Below, piece after piece: positions 31,289 through 38,406 of a DNA stretch of 64,000 bases. Position 1 is the stretch's first letter. Every line of letters starts with the position of its first letter. This DNA is from an uncultured Alphaproteobacteria bacterium. Its GTDB lineage: Bacteria > Pseudomonadota > Alphaproteobacteria > HIMB59. The notes under the pieces were generated by a model. It was not told the origin of the DNA, ran no database searches, and was given only the letters and a program-made list of their open reading frames with translations. The position numbers and the translations under genes were made by a program. The stretch lies in assembly GCA_902530745.1 (NCBI GenBank), contig CACABO010000004.1, forward strand, positions 62,001-126,000, given 5' to 3'.

Positions 31289-31579
31289 ATGAAAAAAGGA
31301 TACATAATTGTGAGAATTTCAATTCACAAGAATGAATTATTTCAAAAATATCCTCCTTTATCAACTGAAGTGATGAAAAAATATGGGGGTAAATACATAA
31401 TTAGAGGTGGAAAAACTGATGTTTTAGAGGGGGAGTGGCCTGTAGACAGAACTACTGTTGTAGAATTTGAAAGCTTTGAAAGTGCTAAAAAATGTTATGA
31501 GTCTGTTGAATACTCAGAGGCTATGAAAATTAGGCAAAATAGTACAAAAAGTGACCTCATATTAATAGAGGGATATTAA
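31289..31579 (+). CDS. DUF1330 family protein
   Basis: Small cytoplasmic ferredoxin-like dimer-forming domain of unknown function. It starts MKKGYIIVRISIHKNELFQK and has the family segment YGGKYIIRGGKTDVLEGEW, then TTVVEFESFESAKKCYESVEYSEAMKIR shared across DUF1330 (shown here in pieces of the conserved fold). 96 residues from the ATG; a TTG two codons earlier is possible. It converges with the DUF1192 gene with a 4-base overlap. Confidence 0.88.
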   Translation: MKKGYIIVRISIHKNELFQKYPPLSTEVMKKYGGKYIIRGGKTDVLEGEWPVDRTTVVEFESFESAKKCYESVEYSEAMKIRQNSTKSDLILIEGY

Positions 31580-31752
31580 TTCTTTTTAAAAAATTGATCG
31601 GCTAATTTAAGTTTGTCTTTTTTCTTTTTCAATAAAATCTCTAAGTTTTTGATTTCTAATTTATGATTGCTAATCATCTCCTCAATTTCTTCAACACTCA
31701 AATCATCTAAATCAATTGGTTTTGTTTTTTTTGGCTCTTCTTCATCAAACAT
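31576..31752 (-). CDS. DUF1192 family small protein
   Basis: Short acidic then coiled-coil protein found mainly in alphaproteobacteria; function unknown. From the ATG at 31752 it reads MFDEEEPKKTKPIDLDDLSV, then EEIEEMISNHKLEIKNLE and a C-terminal KKDKLKLADQFFK, matching the DUF1192 layout (DLS.LSVDEL...I..L..EI..L......K...A...F). 58 residues. An upstream in-frame ATG (31800) would extend into the PhyH gene; the internal start still overlaps that gene by 8 bases. Confidence 0.8.
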   Translation of the reverse strand: MFDEEEPKKTKPIDLDDLSVEEIEEMISNHKLEIKNLEILLKKKKDKLKLADQFFKKN

Positions 31753-32584
31753 TTGTTCTATATCCTCCCTTTGTCCAAATAATTGGAAAAAAACTTTCAT
31801 CTAACTCATCTGTTTCTAATTTTTTATATTTTTTATAAATTCTCGCAGTACCTCCTGTGTTTGTTGGATGAAACTTAGAGTCAGAAGGAACGCAATGAGC
31901 AACTATTGCTCTTCTATTACTATTTGTATTATTGATACCTGAGCCGTGCCAAGTGTAACCATGATGAAATGCTACACCACCTGCTGGAACTTCAACATAT
32001 TGAATCTGAATTTCTTTATTTAATTTTGATGCATATTCATTTAACTCTTTTTTATAATCTCTTGGAGAATGAAATTGTCCCTTAGGAGGACTTAATCCCC
32101 AAAGATGTGATCCTTTTACATATTCTAGTGTCCCTTTTTCTTTATCGACATTATCGATGGGAATCCAACATGTCATCATAGTTTGCGGAACAATCCAATC
32201 ATCGTACGCAGCATCTTGATGATAAGCTAAAGTTTTACCTCCAGGTGGTTTCCATAAAACATTGTCTTGTAAAAGTCTTGATCCGCTCCAGCCCATTAGT
32301 TCAGCACAAGCTTTTCCTAAAAATTCATTACAGACTATTTCCTTTATTGAATTATCTGATTTCCAAGCGTTACAAATTTGTCTAGTAACATCTTTTGGTC
32401 CACTTTCAAACTTCCAATTCCACTCGTCAGGCTCAATACCTGTTTCAAAGTTTCCATTAAATAAACTCTGAAACCTCTCATACAATCGCTCAAAATGGGT
32501 GGTATCGAGAAAACTCTCAATAATCAAAAAACCATTTTTTTGAAAATCTTTTTTTTGATCCTCATTTAAAGAAATTTCTATCAT
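31745..32584 (-). CDS. Phytanoyl-CoA dioxygenase (PhyH) family oxygenase
   Basis: Non-heme Fe(II)/2-oxoglutarate dioxygenase; the substrate cannot be told from sequence. The iron-binding triad is visible as YHQDAAYDDW (HxD) and a distal His in HHGYTWHGSG, and the Arg that holds 2-oxoglutarate is in NSNRRAIVAH. The N terminus KDFQKNGFLIIESFLD is typical. Length 279. Divergent from a small lipoprotein gene. Confidence 0.88.
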   Translation of the reverse strand: MIEISLNEDQKKDFQKNGFLIIESFLDTTHFERLYERFQSLFNGNFETGIEPDEWNWKFESGPKDVTRQICNAWKSDNSIKEIVCNEFLGKACAELMGWSGSRLLQDNVLWKPPGGKTLAYHQDAAYDDWIVPQTMMTCWIPIDNVDKEKGTLEYVKGSHLWGLSPPKGQFHSPRDYKKELNEYASKLNKEIQIQYVEVPAGGVAFHHGYTWHGSGINNTNSNRRAIVAHCVPSDSKFHPTNTGGTARIYKKYKKLETDELDESFFPIIWTKGGYRTNV

Positions 32585-32673
32585 TACAAAAAGTTTATCA
32601 TCCTTTATGAAATATATTTTAGATTATCATTTAAATAAATTGACATTTTTGTTAGATTTCTGATAATCCAATA

Positions 32674-32838
32674 ATGTCAAAAAAACTTACATTAATTATA
32701 CTTTCCTCATTTTTTTTAATCACTAGTTGCGCAACTGTAAGCGAAAAAGCTAATGACGCTTACGATACTGTAGCGGGTGCCGTATCTAAAGGTTACAACA
32801 AAGTTAAAGATACAGTAACCGGCGACGACGACGATTAA
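32674..32838 (+). CDS. Small lipoprotein, 54 residues
   Basis: Starts MSKKLTLIILSSFFLITSCA, a lipoprotein signal with the lipobox ITSC (Cys19). The mature part AnDAYDTVAGAVSKGYNKVKD is a short amphipathic helix and the C terminus is GDDDD. The size and make-up recall entericidin-like small lipoproteins, but I cannot assign a family. Base use in the mature part is clearly less AT-rich than the surroundings. Confidence 0.7.
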   Translation: MSKKLTLIILSSFFLITSCATVSEKANDAYDTVAGAVSKGYNKVKDTVTGDDDD

Positions 32839-32891
32839 GTTTAGCGCTTTACAAGGCGTGCCCTTTAGTTAGTTCAAATTAATTCAATTTA

Positions 32892-33617
32892 ATGAAATTT
32901 ATATCTCTCCAACATATTTCAATTGAGGATCCGGGGACGTTTAAAGATTTTCTCATAGAAGATGGTCATAATATAACAACTATCCAATTGGATGAGGGTG
33001 ATAGTATTCCAAATAATTTAGATGAATTTGACGCTATGCTTTGTATGGGTGGTCCTATGGATACATTTATGGAGGATCAATATCCATGGTTAGTAACTGA
33101 AAAAAAAGCAATAGGTGAATACGTTTTAAATCTTAAGAAACCGTTTTTAGGGTTTTGCTTAGGATGTCAGCTTTTAGGTGAGGTATTGGGAGGAAAGGTA
33201 GTTGAGTCTAAACCGCCTGAAATTGGCGTATTGGATATTAACATTGAAGAAGCTGCAAAAGCAGATCATGTTTTTGATTTTCTTCCAAATAAAATTAAAG
33301 CATTACAATGGCATTCTTATGAAGTAGTAGGTTTGGAGACTAACTCTAAAGTGAGAGTTATAGGCACTTCACCCTCAACAAAATATCAAATTTTTGGTTA
33401 TGATAAGTATGCCTATGGAATTCAATTTCATTTAGAAATTCGAAAAACTACTGTTGATGATTGGGCTCAAGTTCCTGAATATAAAAATGCTCTCGAAAAA
33501 TCTCTAGGGGCTGATGCCTTACCTCAAATGAAAGATATGGTAGCTAAAGAAATTGATACTATGGTGATGCAATGCAACCAAATGTATAAAAACTTCGTTA
33601 AAATAATTAATAATTAG
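32892..33617 (+). CDS. Class I glutamine amidotransferase-like protein
   Basis: A stand-alone GATase1 domain resembling GMP-synthase-like amidotransferases. The nucleophile elbow is GFCLGCQLLGEVLGG, preceded by CMGGPMDTF, and the catalytic His-Glu is GIQFHLEI. At 241 residues it is one domain plus a C-terminal helical tail. The acceptor or substrate is unknown; relatives hydrolyse gamma-glutamyl amides or act with no known partner. It is followed 19 bases later by an MBL-fold gene in the same direction. Confidence 0.85.
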   Translation: MKFISLQHISIEDPGTFKDFLIEDGHNITTIQLDEGDSIPNNLDEFDAMLCMGGPMDTFMEDQYPWLVTEKKAIGEYVLNLKKPFLGFCLGCQLLGEVLGGKVVESKPPEIGVLDINIEEAAKADHVFDFLPNKIKALQWHSYEVVGLETNSKVRVIGTSPSTKYQIFGYDKYAYGIQFHLEIRKTTVDDWAQVPEYKNALEKSLGADALPQMKDMVAKEIDTMVMQCNQMYKNFVKIINN

Positions 33618-33636
33618 TTTTTATTACATAAATTAG

Positions 33637-34674
33637 ATGCACAGAAGAGATTTTATAAAAAAGGTTATACTTTTCTCATTATCCTTTGTAATTTTTAAAA
33701 CAAAGATTATGGCAAACACTCTCTTTAAACCTTTTAATCTAGTAGATGGGGTCTTTGTCAATAACTACGTTTCACATAAAAGTAGTTTCAAAGATTTTTG
33801 GAAATGGAGGAGGGAGTCAAGTAAGCCGGAACCGATTGCATTTCCTGTGGTTGAAAATGACTCTGAATACTTAAAATCTAATAAATCTGAAAATACAATT
33901 ACTTGGATTGGTCATTCAACTTTTTTACTACAAATTGATGGTATTAATATATTAACTGACCCCCATTTCACAAAAAGAGCATCACCTCTGAGTTTCATGG
34001 GGCCTTCAAGAACGACACCTCCTGGATTAGAAATAGAGGACCTACCATTTATTGACTTTGTTTTAATTTCTCATAATCACTATGATCATCTTGACTCAAA
34101 GACTATTCAACTTTTATTAAAAAAACAAAGTGTAAATCAACCAAGATTTTTTGTGCCACTCAAATTAAAAGAAATTATATCAAAATTAGGTGCGAGAAAT
34201 GTTATAGAACATGAATGGTGGCAAATGACTCAGTTCAAAAACTTAGAAATTCATTCCGTCCCAGTACAACATTGGAGTAAGAGAACATTTAACGATACCA
34301 ATAAAACACTTTGGTGTGGTTGGGTTGTTAAAGCTAATAATTTTAAATATTTTTTCGTAGGCGATACTGGATATTCAAAAGATTTTACAGATATTCAAAA
34401 AAAGTTTGGGTCGTTTGACTTATCAACAATACCCATCGGGGCATATGCTCCAAGGTGGTTTATGAGAGACTCGCATTGTAATGTTGAAGAGGCAATCCAA
34501 ATTCACAAAGATGTTAAATCTAAAAAATCTATAGCTATGCATTGGGGAACATTTCAATTAACAGATGAACCTATGGATGAGCCTATAAAATTACTCCAAG
34601 AACTAACTAAGCAATTAAAGATAAGCAAAGATGAGTTTTCTTATATGACTCACGGTCAAACAAGAAAAATTTAG
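33637..34674 (+). CDS. Exported MBL-fold hydrolase (NAPE-PLD / UlaG-like), Tat-type leader
   Basis: Metallo-beta-lactamase fold hydrolase of the lipid/lactone-acting type. The N terminus MHRRDFIKKVILFSLSF is a twin-arginine signal (RRDFIK). Metal-binding motifs are SHNHYDHLD (HxHxDH), VPVQHWSKR, VGDTGYS and a late MHWGTFQLTDEP. Members of this layout include N-acyl-phosphatidylethanolamine phospholipase D, so a phospholipid substrate is possible but unproven. Length 345. The stop overlaps the end of a convergent small ORF. Confidence 0.87.
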   Translation: MHRRDFIKKVILFSLSFVIFKTKIMANTLFKPFNLVDGVFVNNYVSHKSSFKDFWKWRRESSKPEPIAFPVVENDSEYLKSNKSENTITWIGHSTFLLQIDGINILTDPHFTKRASPLSFMGPSRTTPPGLEIEDLPFIDFVLISHNHYDHLDSKTIQLLLKKQSVNQPRFFVPLKLKEIISKLGARNVIEHEWWQMTQFKNLEIHSVPVQHWSKRTFNDTNKTLWCGWVVKANNFKYFFVGDTGYSKDFTDIQKKFGSFDLSTIPIGAYAPRWFMRDSHCNVEEAIQIHKDVKSKKSIAMHWGTFQLTDEPMDEPIKLLQELTKQLKISKDEFSYMTHGQTRKI

Positions 34675-34847
34675 GTAAAATAATTATAGGCCTGATAAGA
34701 CAGAGTTATTACAATTACTATTAATGCCCAAATACTTAAATTACTCAAAAACTGTTTAAGGGAAGAGTTTGTATCCAAAAAACGAGGTCCAACTAAAATC
34801 AGTAGACATACAAAATAAATAATAGGCATTATGATTTCTGCTGACAT
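34671..34847 (-). CDS. Small membrane protein, 58 residues, coupled to the ion channel gene
   Basis: The ATG at 34847 overlaps the stop of the upstream channel gene by one base (TAATG), a sign of coupled translation. The protein starts MSAEIIMPIIYFVCLLILVG, then PRFLD, and ends with a second hydrophobic segment (SIWALIVIVITLSYQAYNYF), so two membrane helices are predicted. The arrangement loosely recalls the N-terminal membrane part of alphaproteobacterial retropepsin-like proteases, without the protease. It ends overlapping the MBL gene by 4 bases. Confidence 0.6.
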   Translation of the reverse strand: MSAEIIMPIIYFVCLLILVGPRFLDTNSSLKQFLSNLSIWALIVIVITLSYQAYNYFT

Positions 34848-35629
34848 TATTGATCTTTTTTTAGTTTATCTAAACTAATCTCCTCAGAAAATTGTTCATT
34901 TAACTTTTCAGCATTATTTCTAGTTTTTATCACATCATCTTTTTTTTCGTTCTGATTTACAACTACATCAACCAAAATTGCTATCAAAAGATTTAACATT
35001 GTAATGGCACAGACAATTATAAAACTAAAAAAATAAATCCATGCCCACCAATAAATTTCTTGAAGAGGCAACATTACCTGCTCCCAAGAAGATAATGTTA
35101 ATACTTGAAATAAAGTAATCATTGAAACCCCCACATCAGACCATCTCTCGGGTATGTTATTTGAAAAGACTATTGCTCCGATAGTTGCATAAATATACAG
35201 AATTATGAAAAGCAACAAACTTACATAAAACACTCTTTTTAAAGATCCAATCAAAGACTCAATGATTAATTTTAGTTCAGGAATAATAGATATAACTCTC
35301 AAAACTCTAAACACTCTTAATAATCTCAAAAGAAGAAAACTGGAGTTGTTGGGAATTGGTATTAACGAGACAAAAACAATAAATGTGTCAAAAATATTCC
35401 AACCATTTTTAAAAAAATTTGATTTTCTAGGCTCGCCTATAAAACGAATTGAGATTTCTATTACAAAAAAAATAGTTATTAAATAATCAAGATATTTAAT
35501 GAGCTCTCTTGAGAACTCTCCTAAATTGTAAGTATTTAAACCGATAGTAAATGCATTAAATATGATGATAAATAAAACTGAGTATTGAAATAACTTGCTT
35601 TCTCGAATTTTAAAAAATGTTTGTTTCAT
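34847..35629 (-). CDS. Voltage-gated-type ion channel (six transmembrane segments)
   Basis: Single-domain cation channel of the bacterial NaChBac/Nav family. Six hydrophobic segments are visible; S4 carries regularly spaced arginines (LLRLLRVFRVLRV, about 101-113). The pore loop at 178-184 is TLSSWEQ, whereas bacterial sodium channels usually have TLESW: the ring-forming Glu is Ser and a Glu appears three positions later. The C-terminal tail is charged and coiled-coil-like (NEKKDDVIKTRNNAEKLNEQ). Length 260. Ion selectivity cannot be inferred. Followed by the coupled 58-residue membrane protein. Confidence 0.9.
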   Translation of the reverse strand: MKQTFFKIRESKLFQYSVLFIIIFNAFTIGLNTYNLGEFSRELIKYLDYLITIFFVIEISIRFIGEPRKSNFFKNGWNIFDTFIVFVSLIPIPNNSSFLLLRLLRVFRVLRVISIIPELKLIIESLIGSLKRVFYVSLLLFIILYIYATIGAIVFSNNIPERWSDVGVSMITLFQVLTLSSWEQVMLPLQEIYWWAWIYFFSFIIVCAITMLNLLIAILVDVVVNQNEKKDDVIKTRNNAEKLNEQFSEEISLDKLKKDQ

Positions 35630-35639
35630 TGTTTAAATT

Positions 35640-35993
35640 TCATTTTGAACAATTAAACCATGCTTGTAGGTTTTCTCTTGGATAATCCCAGACAATATTA
35701 ATGTTTTCGTTTAGTGGAAGAAAAATAATTATTTGTATATCTTGGTCATATAAATAGATTAGTACATCATCATTTTTTTGTATGAGGTTAAGCTCATCTG
35801 TATTACCATCAGAAAAGTTAATAGTAAGTTTATCTTTAGAACCTGATATTTTTAAAATATGGGGGCCTAAACTCTCGACATAATTACTCATATAAAAAAA
35901 TTCATCATCTGCTGGTTCACAATTATATTTTTTCCCAAAAAATCCCCAACTAAAACTAGGGATTAATAACAAAAGGGCTAAAAGGGTTTTCAT
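35640..35993 (-). CDS. Small exported protein, unrecognised
   Basis: 117 residues with an N-terminal signal peptide (MKTLLALLLLIPSFSWG) and two cysteines (Cys25 and Cys115) that could form a disulfide in the mature protein. No known domain was recognised. The first 48 coding bases match those of the 38407-39225 gene at 41 of 48 positions, and both genes start near the right end of an interval bounded by CCGTA/CCGGTA repeat pairs. It may be cargo of an older insertion. Confidence 0.75.
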   Translation of the reverse strand: MKTLLALLLLIPSFSWGFFGKKYNCEPADDEFFYMSNYVESLGPHILKISGSKDKLTINFSDGNTDELNLIQKNDDVLIYLYDQDIQIIIFLPLNENINIVWDYPRENLQAWFNCSK

Positions 35994-36063
35994 TAATTAA
36001 TGATAGCCAACATAGTCAATATTCTCAATATAGATTTCTTTTGTATGTGAAAAATAACTTTAC

Positions 36064-36082
36064 CCGGTACTCAGCCGGTACT
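36064..36082. repeat. Direct repeat pair CCGGTACT, 11-base period
   Basis: CCGGTACT at 36064-36071 and again at 36075-36082 with CAG between. It lies 55 bases before a tRNA-Arg 5' fragment, the same place occupied by CCCGTA-type pairs before the other two tRNA-Arg copies. Confidence 0.85.
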
Positions 36083-36136
36083 ACAGTTTCCAAATAATTT
36101 TATTATTTAAAAAAAGAGTATATAAATCAAGTTAAT

Positions 36137-36175
36137 GGTTCTGTGGTTAAACGGATATCACACTTGACTACGGAT
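36137..36175 (+). pseudogene. tRNA-Arg 5' half, oldest copy
   Basis: First 39 bases of the tRNA-Arg gene at 39306, up to the anticodon loop, then unrelated sequence ATCCTACGTC. One change in the D stem (GTTA in place of GTGA) breaks a base pair. The upstream AAAAAAGAGTATATAAATCA promoter-like sequence is kept. Confidence 0.9.
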
Positions 36176-36246
36176 ATCCTACGTCTTTTTAATCCATTTA
36201 TTATCAATACTTTTCTGAGGGTTTTAACAACATTTTATCTATGTTC

Positions 36247-36265
36247 CCCGTAATGTGCCCGTAAT
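36247..36265. repeat. Direct repeat pair CCCGTAAT, 11-base period (left end of element 1)
   Basis: CCCGTAAT at 36247-36254 and 36258-36265. It starts 72 bases after the tRNA fragment end, exactly as the corresponding pair does in element 2, and shares its motif with the pair at the other end of the same element. Confidence 0.88.
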
Positions 36266-36297
36266 AAAAATAAAATATTTTTTGAATTTAAACTTTT

Positions 36298-37200
36298 TTA
36301 TTTTAAAAAATTTATTGGTAATTTAACAATAGAATGGTTATGAAATTTTTTATCATTTTTATCATACATAAATAATTCATATTTTTCGATTGTTTGAGAA
36401 AATAATTTATTACATTCAGTCTTATCTAGTAACTTTTCACATTTAGACTCCGCACTCACACCATCAAAATAAATGACTCGCTGTGGGACTATTTCGGTAT
36501 TAAATACTTTTTTGTAACGTGAGATTGAAGAAGCGTATAATCCATACCTAAGGTTTAGCTCTTCGCCTTCAGATGTATTGCTAATTCCTTTGAAATCAAC
36601 TTTTAAAATGCCATCTATCCATACTCTCATGAAGCCTTTATTTTCATCTGGGTGCCAATTAGTGTTAAAAATTATTTCTGTCCATTGTCCTAAAAGGTCA
36701 TCATTGCTTTTTAAAACTATGTGAGAGTCCTCAAATGAAGTCCCGTTTCTGTTAAAAGTCAATCCTGCATGAGTGTGTTGAAACATAACTAAAACTTTAG
36801 ATGGATTATGTCTTTTCCATTGAATTAGTGACATTTTTGATGGAGCAATAGAGTTATAGTCTTTTGGAAGTAAAATATAGAACTTATACCACTTCTCCTC
36901 CTTCCACTTTTCGTGACTATAATATATTTCAGACCTCTCTCTATCAGTATCACAATCGCTTGATTTAGGCCCCTCTCCACATTCTCCGTTGTTTACTTCA
37001 AACATTATAGATTTGTCTCCAATTATTGAAATATCACTAACTGAAATAGGATTTTTTGCTTTTGGTGAATTTAAAGAATGAAACTCCTCAGGTATTATAA
37101 TTCCAAAACCATCCTGTTTTAAAACTTTTTTTATTTCATTAAAATTTGAACCAAGTACTAAACTGGGTAGAAAAATAAACAGAAGAAAGAATATTTTCAT
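36298..37200 (-). CDS. Exported polysaccharide lyase-like protein (Polysacc_lyase / PL20-type fold)
   Basis: Probable secreted enzyme acting on an acidic polysaccharide. A signal peptide (MKIFFLLFIFLPSLVLGS) is followed by a jelly-roll lyase pattern: RERSEIYY, WKEEKWYKFYILLPKDY, SLIQWKRH, WTEIIFNTNWHPDENKGFMR with VWIDG, and GLYASSISRY near the end. This layout matches glucuronan-lyase and heparin-lyase-like families; the substrate is uncertain. Length 300. It is the only gene of a 1144-bp interval between two tRNA-Arg fragments, and its ATG is 9 bases from the CCGTAATG repeat pair, so it is likely mobile cargo. Confidence 0.75.
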   Translation of the reverse strand: MKIFFLLFIFLPSLVLGSNFNEIKKVLKQDGFGIIIPEEFHSLNSPKAKNPISVSDISIIGDKSIMFEVNNGECGEGPKSSDCDTDRERSEIYYSHEKWKEEKWYKFYILLPKDYNSIAPSKMSLIQWKRHNPSKVLVMFQHTHAGLTFNRNGTSFEDSHIVLKSNDDLLGQWTEIIFNTNWHPDENKGFMRVWIDGILKVDFKGISNTSEGEELNLRYGLYASSISRYKKVFNTEIVPQRVIYFDGVSAESKCEKLLDKTECNKLFSQTIEKYELFMYDKNDKKFHNHSIVKLPINFLK

Positions 37201-37208
37201 AGTTTTGC

Positions 37209-37227
37209 CCGTAATGAGTCCGTAATG
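37209..37227. repeat. Direct repeat pair CCGTAATG, 11-base period (right end of element 1)
   Basis: CCGTAATG at 37209-37216 and 37220-37227, immediately upstream of the leftward lyase-like gene and 54 bases before the second tRNA-Arg fragment. Confidence 0.88.
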
Positions 37228-37280
37228 AACATTGTATAAAAGTTTATTATCTAAAAAAAGAGTATATAAATCAAGCTAAT

Positions 37281-37319
37281 GGTTCTGTGGTGAAACGGAT
37301 ATCACACTTGACTACGGAT
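37281..37319 (+). pseudogene. tRNA-Arg 5' half, second copy
   Basis: Identical to the first 39 bases of the intact tRNA-Arg gene, preceded by the same AAAAAAGAGTATATAAATCA sequence and followed by ATCCTATGTC, as at the first copy. Around it, GGATATC and GATATCC form inverted arms flanking the anticodon-arm sequence, a possible recombination core. Confidence 0.93.
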
Positions 37320-37390
37320 ATCCTATGTCTCTTTAATTCATTTATTATCAATACTAATCTGAGAGCTTTAACAACATTTTATCAATGATG

Positions 37391-37408
37391 CCCGTATAGA
37401 GCCCGTAT
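37391..37408. repeat. Direct repeat pair CCCGTAT, 11-base period (left end of element 2)
   Basis: CCCGTAT at 37391-37397 and 37402-37408, starting 72 bases after the tRNA fragment end, the same distance as in element 1. Confidence 0.88.
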
Positions 37409-37496
37409 GAAAAAATTGAATTTTAATTATCAACTACTCCACAGTTATTAAATTTCTGCTCTTAATTTTTTAGTTTTTGTTAAGTATGATTTAATT

Positions 37497-38111
37497 ATGA
37501 ATCTGCAGGCTAACAAAAGACAAAATATTCCTTTGCTTGTTTATGATAAGGAAAGTGTCAATTCTCAAAGAAATATGAGCTCAATCGAATTTGTAAATTA
37601 TTATAAAGAACCCTACTATCATGAGTGTGGTGGGTTAATTACTGAAATTTATATCAGAGCCTTCTGTACAGGTGAAAAATACTTAGGTATGAACTATGAC
37701 TCGAAACTTACCACTGAAGAAGAAGCTCAGGCACAGGCTCAATTAATGGACTTTCAAAACTGTGACTTTCATCTTATCAGAAGTAATTCTAAGGACGGAT
37801 TTCAAAATGCTCTTTGCTCAGCTGATGAGGGAAATTTAAAACACAATGAAGATTTATATGTTTATTCTCATCTTCATAGTGATAAGTTTGATAATTGGCT
37901 TTCAATTATCCAAAATCGCAAAGAACACAGAATTAGCTTCAATATAAAATTTAATCAAGACTCTAGAGACCTATTTCTTGGTAGTTTATTTATGAACGTA
38001 ATCGGTGATTATGATGAAGAAAAAATTTATTTTCCTATTAATCAAATAAGTTTAAAGTTGTTAGAATATGAGTTTTACCCTAAACCTGCATTATCTCACC
38101 CGACAGCTTAA
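37497..38111 (+). CDS. Hypothetical protein, cargo of element 2
   Basis: A 204-residue protein with no signal peptide, membrane segment or family I recognise. It contains several Cys and His (YYHECGG, FCTGEKY, CDFHLIR, SHLHSDKFDNW), a Gln/Ala-rich helix (EEEAQAQAQLM) and acidic stretches, suggesting a soluble, possibly metal-binding protein. Its last 44 bases overlap the next membrane-protein gene, so the two are probably translated together. It lies just inside the left repeat pair of the element. Confidence 0.75.
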   Translation: MNLQANKRQNIPLLVYDKESVNSQRNMSSIEFVNYYKEPYYHECGGLITEIYIRAFCTGEKYLGMNYDSKLTTEEEAQAQAQLMDFQNCDFHLIRSNSKDGFQNALCSADEGNLKHNEDLYVYSHLHSDKFDNWLSIIQNRKEHRISFNIKFNQDSRDLFLGSLFMNVIGDYDEEKIYFPINQISLKLLEYEFYPKPALSHPTA

Positions 38112-38406
38112 GTTTGCATTTCTATTTGTTATTTGGTCTTATTGTTTTTTAAGAATATCTCATAATACTTTATCGACTGCTTGGGTTTCTTTAACAGAGG
38201 GGTTTTTTCATCCTGATGGATTAACTAAGTGGTGGTTTTATATCACAATGATGCCAGGATGGTGGATTATCCACTTAGTCATTATTGCTTACATTCCACT
38301 TTTACTAAATCAAGACTTTCAAGCCCTATTACAAAAAAGAGAGTATAAGATAACTAATTATTCATTTTGGTTTTTATTAGCACCACTATTAATAATATTT
38401 TTCTGA
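38068..38406 (+). CDS. Small integral membrane protein, cargo of element 2
   Basis: 112 residues with about three hydrophobic segments: FAFLFVIWSYCFL near the N terminus, WWFYITMMPGWWIIHLVIIA in the middle and FWFLLAPLLIIFF at the C terminus. Rich in Trp and aromatic residues. Not recognised. Overlaps the previous gene by 44 bases and stops directly against the end of a convergent exported-protein gene. Confidence 0.7.
   Translation: MSFTLNLHYLTRQLKFAFLFVIWSYCFLRISHNTLSTAWVSLTEGFFHPDGLTKWWFYITMMPGWWIIHLVIIAYIPLLLNQDFQALLQKREYKITNYSFWFLLAPLLIIFF

Larger units (their letters stand above)
36176..37319. mobile_element. Inferred integrated element 1 at tRNA-Arg (1144 bp)
   Basis: Interval between equivalent positions of the first and second tRNA-Arg 5' fragments; exact ends depend on where crossover occurred in the shared 39 bases. 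From the left: about 70 bases nearly the same as in element 2, a CCCGTAAT pair (36247), one exported polysaccharide-lyase-like gene reading leftward from the right end, a CCGTAATG pair (37209), then promoter and tRNA 5' half. No recombinase gene. Confidence 0.7.

Noticed and set aside
36137-36175. Functional tRNA at the first two tRNA-Arg-like sites
   Set aside because: Sequence departs from the tRNA in the anticodon loop; no 3' half, T arm or CCA follows.
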